From Microbacterium sp. AK009 (GTDB lineage: Bacteria > Actinomycetota > Actinomycetes > Actinomycetales > Microbacteriaceae), in the NCBI RefSeq assembly GCF_013410955.1, contig NZ_JACCCG010000001.1, forward strand, positions 727,605 through 791,604: a DNA stretch of 64,000 nt, written 5' to 3'. A program made the position numbers and the translations under genes. The notes beneath the pieces are model-generated. The model was not told the origin of the DNA and ran no database searches. It saw nothing but the letters and a program-made list of their open reading frames with translations. Below are positions 36,585 to 45,626 of the stretch, one piece after another (within the stretch, counting starts at the first letter, position 1; every line of letters begins with the position of its first letter).

Positions 36585-37484
36585 ATGAGCACCTGGGACC
36601 TGTCCGCCACCGCGGCAGAGCTGCACGCCCCCACCGGCACCGACGACAAGTACCGCCGAGGCGTCATCGGCATCCGCACCGGCTCGGAGCAGTACCCCGG
36701 CGCCGCGGTGCTGGGCGTCGAAGCGGCGTGGCGGACCGGTGTCGGCATGGTCCGATACCTCGGTCCCGACCGGCCCACCGCGCTCGTCCTGCACCGCCGA
36801 CCCGAGACGGTCACCTCGAGCGGGCGGGTGCAGGCCTGGGTGATCGGGTCGGGAACGGATGCCGCAACCAGGCCGCGCGGCGAGGGGTCGGCGCTTCGCG
36901 ACATCCTCTCCCGTCCTGAACCGGTCGTCGTCGACGCCGGTGCCCTCGACCTCGTCGCCGACGGAGCGCGCGAGGGCGGGGTGCGGATCCTCACGCCGCA
37001 CGATCGGGAGCACGACAGGTTGCGGGAGGCTGTCGGGCTGCCCCCCCTCGGCCCCGACGCCGGCGATCGGCGCGTCGATGGAGCCTCCGAGACCGCCCGC
37101 CGCACCGGCGCGGTGGTGGTGCTGAAGGGTGCGCGGACGGTCGTCGCTGAGCCGGGGGGATGGCACGCCGTGATCGCACAGGACGGCACCTCGTGGCTGG
37201 CGACCGCCGGCACCGGAGACGTGCTCGCGGGCGTCCTCGGCGCGGTCATGGCCGGTGCGGCGGCCCGCGAGGAGCGGGGGACGAACGCCGGGGATGGCGG
37301 GGGAGAGGCCGGTCTCGTGCCGTGGGCCCGGCGCGCCGCCGCCGCGGTGTGGCTGCATCAGCGCGCGGGCGCGCGGGCCGCCGAGCGGGCTGCGGGCGGC
37401 GCAGGGCGCGGTGGCGGACCCGTCACGGCGCTGGATGTGGCCGGGGCCCTCCCCGCCGTCGTCGCCGACGTGCTCGCCGACTGA
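36585..37484 (+). CDS. nnrD: ADP-dependent NAD(P)H-hydrate dehydratase
   Basis: 299 residues; the carbohydrate-kinase-like dehydratase domain alone, without the N-terminal NAD(P)HX epimerase domain found in many bacterial Nnr proteins. Recognisable motifs: KYRRGVIGIRTGSEQYPGAAVLG, VVVDAGALDLV, ILTPHDREHDRL and the ATP-site loop GTGDVLAGVLGAVMAG. It repairs hydrated nicotinamide cofactors. A Gly/Ala/Arg-rich insert at about residues 245-285 is longer than usual and may be disordered. Confidence 0.85.
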   Translation: MSTWDLSATAAELHAPTGTDDKYRRGVIGIRTGSEQYPGAAVLGVEAAWRTGVGMVRYLGPDRPTALVLHRRPETVTSSGRVQAWVIGSGTDAATRPRGEGSALRDILSRPEPVVVDAGALDLVADGAREGGVRILTPHDREHDRLREAVGLPPLGPDAGDRRVDGASETARRTGAVVVLKGARTVVAEPGGWHAVIAQDGTSWLATAGTGDVLAGVLGAVMAGAAAREERGTNAGDGGGEAGLVPWARRAAAAVWLHQRAGARAAERAAGGAGRGGGPVTALDVAGALPAVVADVLAD

Positions 37485-37545
37485 GTCCGGCGCAGCGCCT
37501 TCGGGCAGACAGGGCGGTGCGGGCACCGCGTCCTAGGATGGGCGC

Positions 37546-38766
37546 GTGTCGAAGCGGGCGGTGCTCTGGGTCGCGTTCGTGCTGGTGCATGTCGCGGTGG
37601 CGGTGCTCGGCTTCCTCCAACCCAATCAGCCGATGGGCGATGTGTACATGGTCTACGAGCCGTGGGCGAGCCGCGCGGCGGCCGGCGCAGGGGTCGTCGG
37701 GATCACCGAAACCTGGGTCTACCCCGCCCTGGCACTTCTTCCCCTCCTCCTCACCCATGTGCTCGCGCCGCTGTTCGGCTCCTACATCGTCGCGTGGGCG
37801 GTCGTCGTCACCCTCGCGGATGCCGTGGCCTTCGCGCTCCTCGTCGGGCGGGGCCGGTCGCAGGGCCGGACGGTCGCGGCGTGGTTCTGGCTGGTGTTCA
37901 TCCTGGCGCTGGGTCCGGTGGGGATGTACCGCCTGGACGCGATCACCGTGCCCCTCGCCGTCGCGGGCTGCCTCTGGCTGCTGACCCGCCCCTGGCTTGC
38001 GGCGCTCCTCCTCGCCGCGGCGACCTGGATCAAGGTGTGGCCCGCGGCGCTCCTCCTCGCCGCCGTGATCGCGGTGCGCCGCCGACTCGCGATCGTCGGC
38101 GCCGCCGCGGCGCTGTCGACGATCGTGATGGGGGTCGTCGTCGCCGTCGGCGGCGTCGCGCACGTGTTCGGCTTCGTCTTCGACCAGACCGAGCGCGGCC
38201 TGCAGGTCGAGGCCCCGGTCAGCGCGTTCTGGCTGTGGCGCGCCGTCGCGGGCTTCGCAGACTCGCGCGTGTCCTACGACGACGACCTCCTCACCTGGCA
38301 GGTGAGCGGCCCCGGGGCCGCGGCGGTGAGCGATGCGATGACCGCCGTGATGGTGGCGGCGATGGCTCTGCTGACGGTGATCGGAGCGGTACGCATACGC
38401 CGCGGCATCCCGTTCCTGCGGGTCTTCCCCGCTCTTGCGCTCGGCCTCGTGCTGGTGTTCATCGTGACCAACAAGGTCGGTTCGCCCCAGTACCTCACCT
38501 GGATCATCGCGCCGCTGGTCGTCGGGCTGGTTCTCGACCGTGACCGCTGGTGGTCGCCGGCCTGCCTGGCGCTCGTCGCAGCCGCCCTCACCCAGCTGGT
38601 CTACCCGCTCTGGTACGACCGCGTGCTCGGCGGGGACCCGATCGCCGTGGGCGCGCTCACGCTCCGCAACATCCTCCTCGTGGCGCTCCTGGTGTGGAGT
38701 GTCGCGCTGCTCGTCCGAACGCCCCGGCGCTCGCCGGCACCCGTCGTCGTCGACACCCTGACCTGA
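37546..38766 (+). CDS. multi-pass glycosyltransferase, GT87/DUF2029 type
   Basis: 406 residues from GTG at 37546, with about ten hydrophobic helices. Conserved GT-C features include the acidic-aromatic segment MGDVYMVYEPWASRAAAG in the first extracytoplasmic loop, TWIKVWPAALLL and the NKVGSPQYLTWIIAP loop. GT87 enzymes use polyprenyl-phosphate sugars (for example mannose) to glycosylate envelope lipids or glycans. Donor and acceptor cannot be told from sequence. Confidence 0.78.
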   Translation: MSKRAVLWVAFVLVHVAVAVLGFLQPNQPMGDVYMVYEPWASRAAAGAGVVGITETWVYPALALLPLLLTHVLAPLFGSYIVAWAVVVTLADAVAFALLVGRGRSQGRTVAAWFWLVFILALGPVGMYRLDAITVPLAVAGCLWLLTRPWLAALLLAAATWIKVWPAALLLAAVIAVRRRLAIVGAAAALSTIVMGVVVAVGGVAHVFGFVFDQTERGLQVEAPVSAFWLWRAVAGFADSRVSYDDDLLTWQVSGPGAAAVSDAMTAVMVAAMALLTVIGAVRIRRGIPFLRVFPALALGLVLVFIVTNKVGSPQYLTWIIAPLVVGLVLDRDRWWSPACLALVAAALTQLVYPLWYDRVLGGDPIAVGALTLRNILLVALLVWSVALLVRTPRRSPAPVVVDTLT

Positions 38767-38787
38767 TCCGCCACCCGAGAGGACCCC

Positions 38788-39114
38788 ATGCTCGTCGCCT
38801 TCTCCGTTGCTCCGAGCGGCACCGGCCGCTCCGACGGCTCCGTTCACGATGCCGTCGGAGCCGCCGTCCGTGTGGTGCGCAGCTCCGGGCTGCCGCACCG
38901 CACCACGTCGATGTTCACCGAGGTGGAGGGGGAGTGGGATGAGGTGATGGACGTCGTCCGGCGAGCGACCGAGGCGGTCCTGCCCTTCGGCTCGCGGGTC
39001 TCACTCGTGCTCAAGGCCGACATCCGGCCGGGGCGGACGGGCGAGATCGACGCCAAGATCGAGCGCCTCGAGCGCGCGATCGGCGACGAATCCCGCCCCG
39101 ACGTCGAGGCGTGA
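38788..39114 (+). CDS. MTH1187/YkoF family thiamine-binding protein
   Basis: 108 residues with the ferredoxin-like MTH1187 pattern: MLVAFSVAPSGTG, VVRSSGLPHRTTSMFTEVEGEWDEVM and a basic C-terminal helix. Members bind thiamine or related compounds, usually as oligomers. The stop overlaps the Nudix start as GTGA, so they are co-translated, but no thiamine biosynthesis gene is adjacent. Confidence 0.82.
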   Translation: MLVAFSVAPSGTGRSDGSVHDAVGAAVRVVRSSGLPHRTTSMFTEVEGEWDEVMDVVRRATEAVLPFGSRVSLVLKADIRPGRTGEIDAKIERLERAIGDESRPDVEA

Positions 39115-39905
39115 CCGCGTCGGTGCCCGACGAGCCGGGGGCGGCGTCTGCGTCCGCGGCCGATCGGCTGGCCCGGGTGCTCGCCGACGCGTCCGGGCAG
39201 TCGCGCCCGCGCGTGGAGCGAGACGGCAACGATCCCGACGTTCCCGTCGCAGGCACCGCGGTCCTGCTGCGCGATACGGCCCGCGGACCGGAGGTGCTCA
39301 TGCTGGAGCGCCCCGGCCGGGGGTCCTTCGCCGGGGCGTGGGTGTTCCCCGGCGGCAAGGTCGAGCCCGGTGATGCCGAGGGTGCGGGAGCGGCCGGTGA
39401 GGAAGCCGCGGCGCGGCGCGCGGCCGCGCGGGAGACGCGCGAGGAGGTGGGCCTCGTGCTCGACGGCGAGGCCCTGACCACGCTCTCGCGGTGGGATCCG
39501 CCTCCGGGCCTTGCGCTTCGGATCCGCACCTGGTTCTTCGTCGCGGGTCTGCGCGGTGACCTGGCCGCCGAAACGGACGGCCTCGCCCTCGCCGACGGAG
39601 AGGTCGTGCGCGCGCAGTGGCTTGCGCCCGGCGCGGCACTTGCCGCGCACGGGCGGGGGGACCTCGTGCTGTATCCGCCCACCTGGGTGACCCTTCACGA
39701 CCTGGTCGACGCGACGAGCGTCGACGAAACGCTGCGGAGAACCCGGATGGCCCGGGTGCGGCGCTTCGACACGGTGGCTCGGACGGGACCCGACGGTCCG
39801 ATCCTTCTCTGGGCAGAGGACGCGGAGTTCGACGCGCCCGGTCCTGGCATCGCCCGTCACCGGCTGGAGATCGGACGTCTCCCGTGGCGGTACCTGCGCA
39901 GCTAG
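39111..39905 (+). CDS. Nudix hydrolase
   Basis: 264 residues from GTG overlapping the upstream stop. The Nudix box is recognisable as GGKVEPGDAEGAGAAGEEAAARRAAARETREEVGL: G-x5-E with an enlarged Ala/Gly-rich insert before the RETREEVGL helix (the whole spans about residues 83-118). The insert lengthens the usual 23-residue box, a feature of RNase H-like NUDT7/NUDT19-type relatives. Substrate is unknown (CoA or nucleotide derivatives possible). Converges on metX with a 4-nt stop overlap. Confidence 0.82.
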   Translation: MTASVPDEPGAASASAADRLARVLADASGQSRPRVERDGNDPDVPVAGTAVLLRDTARGPEVLMLERPGRGSFAGAWVFPGGKVEPGDAEGAGAAGEEAAARRAAARETREEVGLVLDGEALTTLSRWDPPPGLALRIRTWFFVAGLRGDLAAETDGLALADGEVVRAQWLAPGAALAAHGRGDLVLYPPTWVTLHDLVDATSVDETLRRTRMARVRRFDTVARTGPDGPILLWAEDAEFDAPGPGIARHRLEIGRLPWRYLRS

Positions 39906-41107
39906 GTCGCGAGCAGTCGCCCGAGGTGGAGTCCCACCGGCGAGGTCTCGATGAGGAAGCCGTCGTGGCCGAAGTCGCTGACGAGCTCGACAGCGCGGTC
40001 GCCGTCGATGTTGTGGCGGAGTCCGCGCGCGATGCGGTGCTGGCCGTCGACGGGGAAGAGGCGGTCGCTGTCGATCCCGAGCACGAGGGCGCGGGCCGTC
40101 ACCCGCCCCAGGGCGCTTTCGACCCCGCCGCGGTCGCGGCCGATGTCGTGCGAGTTCATCGCCTCGACGAGGGTCAGGTAGCTGTTGGCGTCGAAGCGAC
40201 GGGTGAACTTGTTGCCGTGGAAGTCCAGGTAGCTCTCCACGGCGAAGCGCCCGCCGTGGCCGAGCGGGCTCACCCCCGACTGCCACGACCGCTGGAAGCG
40301 CTGGTTCAGCTCTGTCGGCGAGCGGTAGTTCAGCAGGGCCATCCGTCGCGCGAGCGCGAGCCCCCGATGCGGACCGTCGCCGTCGCCGGCGTCGTAGTAC
40401 TCGCCGCTCTGGAAGCGGGGATCGATCCGGATCGCCTCGAGCTGCACCGAGTTCAGCGCCACCTGGTCGGCCGTCGTCACCGGCGGGGCCGACAACACTG
40501 CCATCCGTTCCACCCGTTCCGGGTGCGAGACGGCCCACTCCAGCGCGTGCATCCCTCCCATCGAGCCGCCGACCACCGCACCCCAGGCGTCGATCCCCAG
40601 TGCGTCGGCGAGCCGCACCTGGGCGGCGACCTGATCGCGGACGGTGAGGTAGGGGAAGCGGGAGGCCCACTCGTAGCCGTCGGGCGCGATGCTCGCGGGT
40701 CCCGTCGAGCCCTGGCATCCGCCCAGCATGTTCGGCGCGACGACGAACCAGCGGTCGGTGTCGATCGGCCTGCCCGGGCCGACGATGTCGTCCCACCAGC
40801 CGTCGGTGGGGTGCCCGGGCCCCGCCTCGCCGGTGACGTGGCTGTCGCCGGTGAGGGCGTGGAGGACCAGCACCGCGTTGTCGCGCGCCGGGTTGAGCTC
40901 ACCCCAGGTCTCGAACGCGATGCGGATGCCGGGGAGTTCGCGCCCGCCCTCGGTGCGGAACGCGCCGAACGCGGCGAACTGGCGTGCTCCCGCGGGGTCG
41001 CCGTCGCGCCAGGCTCCGGTCACGGGCGGGCGGCCGAGGAGCAGACGGGCGTCGGCCTCGGTCACGGGTGCGCTCGGCACCGTGTCTTCGGAGGTCTGCC
41101 AGTCCAT
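39902..41107 (-). CDS. metX: homoserine O-acetyltransferase
   Basis: 401 residues, alpha/beta-hydrolase fold. Nucleophile Ser182 in VVGGSMGGMHALEW; signature LVLHALTGDSHVTG, NMLGGCQGSTGP and NSYLTLVEAMNSHD; catalytic Asp and His lie in LGIDSDRLFPV and DFGHDGFL. It acetylates homoserine for methionine synthesis, feeding MetY at 43323-44645. An alternative ATG three codons upstream (41116) cannot be excluded. No SAM riboswitch was seen in its leader. Confidence 0.93.
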   Translation of the reverse strand: MDWQTSEDTVPSAPVTEADARLLLGRPPVTGAWRDGDPAGARQFAAFGAFRTEGGRELPGIRIAFETWGELNPARDNAVLVLHALTGDSHVTGEAGPGHPTDGWWDDIVGPGRPIDTDRWFVVAPNMLGGCQGSTGPASIAPDGYEWASRFPYLTVRDQVAAQVRLADALGIDAWGAVVGGSMGGMHALEWAVSHPERVERMAVLSAPPVTTADQVALNSVQLEAIRIDPRFQSGEYYDAGDGDGPHRGLALARRMALLNYRSPTELNQRFQRSWQSGVSPLGHGGRFAVESYLDFHGNKFTRRFDANSYLTLVEAMNSHDIGRDRGGVESALGRVTARALVLGIDSDRLFPVDGQHRIARGLRHNIDGDRAVELVSDFGHDGFLIETSPVGLHLGRLLAT

Positions 41108-41185
41108 GCCTGCCATTCTCGCCGCTGGTCGCGCCGGCCAGCGCTCTGTTACGACCCGGGCTATGGTGGGGCCGGGGGGACGGAC

Positions 41186-42382
41186 GTGAACACAGCACAC
41201 GACACGACGCGCCGCGAGATCATCGCGCAGTACGGCGTCGTCGGGGAACCCCCTGAGCCCGACCTCGAGGGTCTGGTGCAGCTGGCCGCGACGATCTCGG
41301 GCGTGCCGACCGCGGTGATCAACATCATCGACGATCGGCACCAGCATCAGATCGCCACGGTGGGGATCTCTCCCTCCGTCTGCGCCCGAGAGGACTCGAT
41401 GTGCGCCGTCGTCTTCGCGGGTGCCGAGCGGGTCGTCGTCAGCGACGCGCGTCGCGACGAGCGGTTCGCGGCGAATCCGTTCGTCACCGGTGACATCGCC
41501 CGCATCAGGTTCTACGCCTCGAGCCCGCTCGTGACGCCGAGAGGAGTCCCGATCGGGACGCTGTGCGTCTTCGACGACACCCCCGGCCTGCTCACCGAGG
41601 AACAGGGCCGCGCGCTCGACGTCCTCGCCCATCAGGTGGTCGACGTGTTGGAGCTGCGCAGACTCGCGCGTGAGCTCAGACGATCCAACGACGCGCTGGA
41701 GGGTTTCGCCCGCCAGGTGAGCCACGACCTGCGCAACCCCCTCACCGCGATCAGCGGCTTCCTCGAACTCGCCGTCGACAGTCCGGAGCTCGCCGACGCA
41801 CCCGTCGCGGCCCGCGCGATCGAGAGGGCGGAGGCAGCGGCCCACCGCATGTCCGTGATGTTGGACGATCTCCTCGCGTTCGCCCGCGTGGGCGGCGTGC
41901 CGCCCACCACGGTGAGTGTCGATGTCGGGGATCTCCTCGACGAGATCCAGGAGGATCTGCACGCAGCCCTCAGCGAGAGCGGTGCCCGCATCGATGTCAC
42001 GGCCTCGACCGAGATCGAGGGAGACCGCACCATGCTCCGCGTCCTGGTGGAGAACCTCGTCGCCAACGCGGTGAAGTTCGCCGCCGCCGCAGGTCGCAGG
42101 CCGCACATCGATGTCCACGTGGAGAGGTCGTCATCGGGCATCCGGCTGATCGTCGACGACGACGGTCCGGGCATCCCCGAAGACGAACGTGAACGCGTCT
42201 TCGGGCTGATGGAGCGGGGCCACAACGCGCTCGCACCGGGCCTCGGGATCGGGCTGGCCACCTGCCGTCGCATCGCCGAAGCGCACGGCGGGCGGATCGG
42301 CATCAGCGATTCCCCGCTCGGCGGGGCCCGCGTGTGGGTGACTCTGCCCGGATCTCGCCGTTTCGAGCCCGCCGCGGTCTGA
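41186..42382 (+). CDS. GAF-domain sensor histidine kinase (orphan)
   Basis: 398 residues from GTG at 41186 after GGGGGG. A GAF domain (about 20-155; SMCAVVFAG, FYASSPLVTPRGVPIGTLCVFD) is followed by a short helix, HisKA with QVSHDLRNPLTAISGF (His180) and HATPase (NLVANAVKFA; DDDGPGIP; GLGIGLATCRRI). There are no membrane helices, so it is cytosolic. No response regulator gene is adjacent. It is divergent from metX with 78 bp between starts and is followed 18 nt later by an SDR gene. Confidence 0.9.
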   Translation: MNTAHDTTRREIIAQYGVVGEPPEPDLEGLVQLAATISGVPTAVINIIDDRHQHQIATVGISPSVCAREDSMCAVVFAGAERVVVSDARRDERFAANPFVTGDIARIRFYASSPLVTPRGVPIGTLCVFDDTPGLLTEEQGRALDVLAHQVVDVLELRRLARELRRSNDALEGFARQVSHDLRNPLTAISGFLELAVDSPELADAPVAARAIERAEAAAHRMSVMLDDLLAFARVGGVPPTTVSVDVGDLLDEIQEDLHAALSESGARIDVTASTEIEGDRTMLRVLVENLVANAVKFAAAAGRRPHIDVHVERSSSGIRLIVDDDGPGIPEDERERVFGLMERGHNALAPGLGIGLATCRRIAEAHGGRIGISDSPLGGARVWVTLPGSRRFEPAAV

Positions 42383-42400
42383 GCGCACGATGATGGGAGC

Positions 42401-43099
42401 ATGGCGCGCTTCCTTCTCATCGCCGCATCCAGCGACATCGGTCAGGCCACCGCAGAACTGCTCCGACACAGCGGGCACGAGGTCGTCACGACGGCGCGCG
42501 GCGAGGGCACCATCACTCCCGACCACGTCGTGGACGCCACCGACTTCGCCGCCGTCGATGAGGTCTTCGCTGCGGCGGGAGAACTCGACGGCGTCGCCTG
42601 CTTCGCCGGGTCGCTGCTGCTCAAGCCCGCGCATCTGACGACCGCCGAAGAGTACGACGACGTGATCGCCGCGTCGCTCACAACCGCATTCGCGACCGTG
42701 CGGGGTGCCGGCAAGCACCTGAAGCGGGGCGGATCGGTCGTGCTCGTGTCATCCGCAGCGGCTCTGCACGGAACCGCCAATCACGAGGCCATTGCCGCCG
42801 CGAAATCGGGGGTGATCGGGCTCGCGCTGTCTGCGGCTGCGACCTACGCGTCGCGGAATCTCCGTGTCAACGCCGTCGCGCCGGGGCTCACCGAGACGTC
42901 GCTGACTGCATCGCTGACCGAGACCGAGGGGGCGCGGAAGGTGTCGGAGGCGATGCACGCCCTCGGGCGCCTGGGCAAGCCCGACGACGTCGCACGGGCG
43001 GTGGCCTTCCTGCTGGACCCCGCGAACGACTGGGTCACCGGTCAGGTGCTCGCCGTCGACGGGGGCCTGGCACGAGTGCGCCCGCGCATGAAGGTCTGA
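42401..43099 (+). CDS. atypical short-chain dehydrogenase-like protein lacking catalytic Tyr
   Basis: 232 residues with SDR architecture (CFAGSLLLKP for NNAG, SVVLVSSAA, RVNAVAPGLTET, VTGQVLAVDGG). Two key features are altered: the glycine-rich TGxxxGIG motif reads IAASSDIGQA, and the YxxxK site reads IAAAK within NHEAIAAAKSG, so the Tyr is replaced by Ile while Lys and the preceding Ser remain. It may bind a nucleotide without normal redox activity or be a scaffold. It lies 18 nt after the orphan kinase gene and may be cotranscribed. Confidence 0.82.
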   Translation: MARFLLIAASSDIGQATAELLRHSGHEVVTTARGEGTITPDHVVDATDFAAVDEVFAAAGELDGVACFAGSLLLKPAHLTTAEEYDDVIAASLTTAFATVRGAGKHLKRGGSVVLVSSAAALHGTANHEAIAAAKSGVIGLALSAAATYASRNLRVNAVAPGLTETSLTASLTETEGARKVSEAMHALGRLGKPDDVARAVAFLLDPANDWVTGQVLAVDGGLARVRPRMKV

Positions 43100-43171
43100 C
43101 GCGGGGCGCGCGCGCCGCGCGCGCTCTCACGCCGGCGCGCCCGCGCCCCCCGCGTTCACGCGCCCACGCGG

Positions 43172-43197
43172 CTTTTCGCGCTCGTGAGGGCGAAAAG
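43172..43197 (+). terminator. possible terminator of the SDR gene
   Basis: CTTTTCGC (43172-43179) pairs perfectly with GCGAAAAG (43190-43197) around a 10-nt loop, 72 nt after the SDR stop in an otherwise GC-only gap. Function either way is unproven. Confidence 0.4.
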
Positions 43198-43273
43198 GGG
43201 CGAATTGGTCCGCGTGAGCGCGGATCTCCTCGTGGCGGAGAAGAGCGGGGCGAGCGTCACCCGCACGCAAGCA

Positions 43274-43308
43274 ACGCCCCGCGAGCGGTCCAGCTGCTCG
43301 CGGGGCGT
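43274..43308 (-). terminator. strong hairpin terminator of metY
   Basis: A perfect 13-bp stem, ACGCCCCGCGAGC (43274-43286) with its complement (43296-43308), and a 9-nt loop sit 14 nt beyond the metY stop. On the minus strand it is followed by TTGCTTGCG. Confidence 0.8.
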
Positions 43309-43322
43309 CGACGTGGAGCGGG

Positions 43323-44645
43323 TCAGGCGCGGGCGGCCTCCGACACGCGGCGCGCGGCTGCGAGGGCCTGCTCCAGGTCGGCCGTGAGGTCGTCGACGTT
43401 CTCGATCCCCACCGACAGACGCACGAGACCCGGGGTGACCCCCGCCGTCAGCTGCTGCTCCGGGGTCAGCTGCGAGTGCGTGGTGGATGCGGGGTGGATG
43501 ACGAGCGAGCGGACATCGCCGATGTTGGCCAGGTGGCTGAACAGAGTCAGCGAGTTCACGAACTCGCGACCGGCGTCCACGCCGCCCTTCAGCTCGAACG
43601 ACAGCACGGCGCCCACACCCTTCGGCGCGTAGCGGTTGGCTGCGGCGTACCACGGCGAGGTGGGAAGGCCCGAGTAGTTCACCGAGGCCACGTCGGACTG
43701 GTTCTCCAACCACTCCGCGATCTCCTGGGCGTTCTGCACGTGCCGCTCGATGCGCAGCGACAGCGTCTCGATGCCCTGCAGCAGCAGCCAGGCGCTGTTG
43801 GGGGAGATGGACGCGCCGAGGTCGCGCAGCAGCTGCACCCGCGCCTTGATGATGTAGGCCAGGCCGTCGCCCACCGCCGCGGTGTAGCTCGCGCCGTGGT
43901 ACGAGGGGTCGGGCTCGGTGAACCCCGGGAAGCGGTCGACGTTCTTCGACCACTCGAACGACCCGCCGTCGACGATGACGCCGCCGATGACGGTGCCGTG
44001 ACCGCCGAGGAACTTCGTCGCCGAGTGCAGCACGATGTCGGCGCCGTGCTCGAACGGGCGGATCAGGTACGGGGTGGCGATGGTGTTGTCGACGATCAGC
44101 GGCACACCGGCCTCGTGCGCCACGTCGGCGACGGTGCGGATGTCGAGGACGTTGATCTTGGGGTTGCCGATCGTCTCGGCGAAGAACGCCTTCGTGTTCG
44201 GCCGCACCGCCCGACGCCACTCCTCGGCGTCATCCTGGTTCTCGACGAAGGTGACCTCGATGCCGAGCTTGGCCAGGGTGTACTTGAACAGGTTGTACGT
44301 GCCGCCGTAGATCGAGCTCGACGAGACGAAGTGGTCGCCCGCCTGGGCGAGGTTGAGGATCGCGAAGGTCTCGGCGGCCTGGCCGCTGGAGACCAGCAGT
44401 GCGCCGGTGCCGCCCTCGAGCGCCGCGATGCGCTGCTCGACGACATCCTGCGTGGGGTTCTGGATGCGGGTGTAGATGTTGCCGAACTCCGCAAGGGCGA
44501 ACAGGTTGGCCGCGTGGTCGGTGTTGTCGAACACGTAGGACGTGGTCTGGTAGATGGGCGTCGCGCGGGCCTTCGTCACCGGATCGGGCTGTGCGCCCGA
44601 GTGGATCTGCTTGGTCTCGAAACGCCAGTTCTCGGGGGCGGACAT
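43323..44645 (-). CDS. metY: O-acetylhomoserine sulfhydrylase (aminocarboxypropyltransferase)
   Basis: 440 residues, Cys/Met-metabolism PLP family with the length typical of MetY. Signature words: TRIQNPTQDVVEQRIAALEGG, SSGQAAETFA, the PLP lysine Lys211 in HSATKFLGGHGTVIGG and the long C-terminal insert SYHGASYTAAVGDGLAYI found in MetY rather than MetB. It joins sulfide to O-acetylhomoserine, giving homocysteine. A TAGGAG ribosome site precedes the ATG; the leader also has the hairpin GTCGCGG/CCGCGAC (44671-44690). Works with MetX encoded 2.2 kb away. Confidence 0.95.
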   Translation of the reverse strand: MSAPENWRFETKQIHSGAQPDPVTKARATPIYQTTSYVFDNTDHAANLFALAEFGNIYTRIQNPTQDVVEQRIAALEGGTGALLVSSGQAAETFAILNLAQAGDHFVSSSSIYGGTYNLFKYTLAKLGIEVTFVENQDDAEEWRRAVRPNTKAFFAETIGNPKINVLDIRTVADVAHEAGVPLIVDNTIATPYLIRPFEHGADIVLHSATKFLGGHGTVIGGVIVDGGSFEWSKNVDRFPGFTEPDPSYHGASYTAAVGDGLAYIIKARVQLLRDLGASISPNSAWLLLQGIETLSLRIERHVQNAQEIAEWLENQSDVASVNYSGLPTSPWYAAANRYAPKGVGAVLSFELKGGVDAGREFVNSLTLFSHLANIGDVRSLVIHPASTTHSQLTPEQQLTAGVTPGLVRLSVGIENVDDLTADLEQALAAARRVSEAARA

Positions 44646-44697
44646 GGGCGGCTCCTACCGGTCGATGGGTGTCGCGGCGGGTTCCGCGACCTCTTCG

Positions 44698-44726
44698 AGG
44701 GTACGGAAGGGCCCCCTTGTCGACAA
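44698..44726 (-). promoter_or_regulatory. predicted promoter of metY
   Basis: On the minus strand TTGTCG (44726-44721) and TACCCT (44703-44698) are separated by exactly 17 nt, a fair -35/-10 pair about 50 nt before the metY start. Only a moderate match to consensus. Confidence 0.4.
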
Positions 44727-44804
44727 CGCCGGGGAAATGTGACGTAATGCGGGCGCGCGCGGGCCGTGCGTCCGGCGCCGGGTGCTGCTTGTAGCGTGAG
44801 GAGT

Positions 44805-45626
44805 ATGACCGATGCCTCGACGACGGATGCTGCAGATCGACCGACCGCCCGGCGTGCGGTGGTGACAGGGGCCAGCTCGGGAATCGGCGAGGCGACGGCG
44901 CGGAAGCTCCGCGCGCTCGGCTGGGACGTCGTCGCCGTGGCGCGGCGGGCGGAGCGGCTCGCGGCGCTGAAGCACGAGATCGGCGTGGTCGCGTTCGCCG
45001 CCGACCTCACCGCCGGAGCCGATGTCGAGGCGCTCGCCGAGTGGCTGGCGGAGACCGGACCGGTCGATGCCCTCGTCAACGTCGCCGGGGGAGCTCGCGG
45101 CACCGACCGCGTCGAGGACGGCGACCCGGACGACTGGCAGTGGATGTTCGAGGTCAACGTGCTCGCCACGCAGCGCCTCACCGCCGCCCTGCTGCCGCTG
45201 CTGCGCCGCACGGCGGCCGATCGGGAGTCGCACGCCGACGTTGTCTTCGTCACCTCGACCGCCGCGCAGATCGCCTACGCCGGCGGTGCCGGCTACAACG
45301 CGGCGAAGGCCGGGCAGTCGATGATCGCGCACGCGCTGCGCCTCGAGCTCAACGGCGAGCCGCTGCGGGTCATCGAGATCGCGCCGGGAATGGTGCAGAC
45401 CGAGGAGTTCACGCTCAACCGCCTCGGCGGTGACCGCGCCGCGGCCGACCGCGTGTACGAGGACGTCCAGGCGCCGCTCACCGGCGACGACGTCGCCGAC
45501 GTCATCGGCTACGCCCTGTCGGCGCCCGGGCACGTCAACCTCGACCTCGTCACGATGCGACCGGTCGCGCAGTCGGCGCAGCACCTCCTGGCCCGCGGGC
45601 CGCTGCACGTGCGCAGCGCCGGATGA
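44805..45626 (+). CDS. short-chain dehydrogenase/reductase (YdfG-like)
   Basis: 273 residues with complete SDR motifs: [20 protein letters not shown], the Ser in [12 protein letters not shown] and YNAAKAG. The position and the C-terminal [14 protein letters not shown] resemble YdfG-type 3-hydroxy acid/serine dehydrogenases, but substrate is uncertain. ATG at 44805 follows GTGAGGAG. The stop overlaps ung as ATGA, giving an SDR-ung-GNAT run on the plus strand. Contrast with the degenerate SDR at 42401. Confidence 0.88.
   Translation: MTDASTTDAADRPTARRAVVTGASSGIGEATARKLRALGWDVVAVARRAERLAALKHEIGVVAFAADLTAGADVEALAEWLAETGPVDALVNVAGGARGTDRVEDGDPDDWQWMFEVNVLATQRLTAALLPLLRRTAADRESHADVVFVTSTAAQIAYAGGAGYNAAKAGQSMIAHALRLELNGEPLRVIEIAPGMVQTEEFTLNRLGGDRAAADRVYEDVQAPLTGDDVADVIGYALSAPGHVNLDLVTMRPVAQSAQHLLARGPLHVRSAG

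Noticed and set aside
44646..44804. SAM riboswitch upstream of metY
   Set aside because: Only one short hairpin and a promoter-like pair are visible; no multi-helix S-box, SAM-II or SAM-IV pattern.
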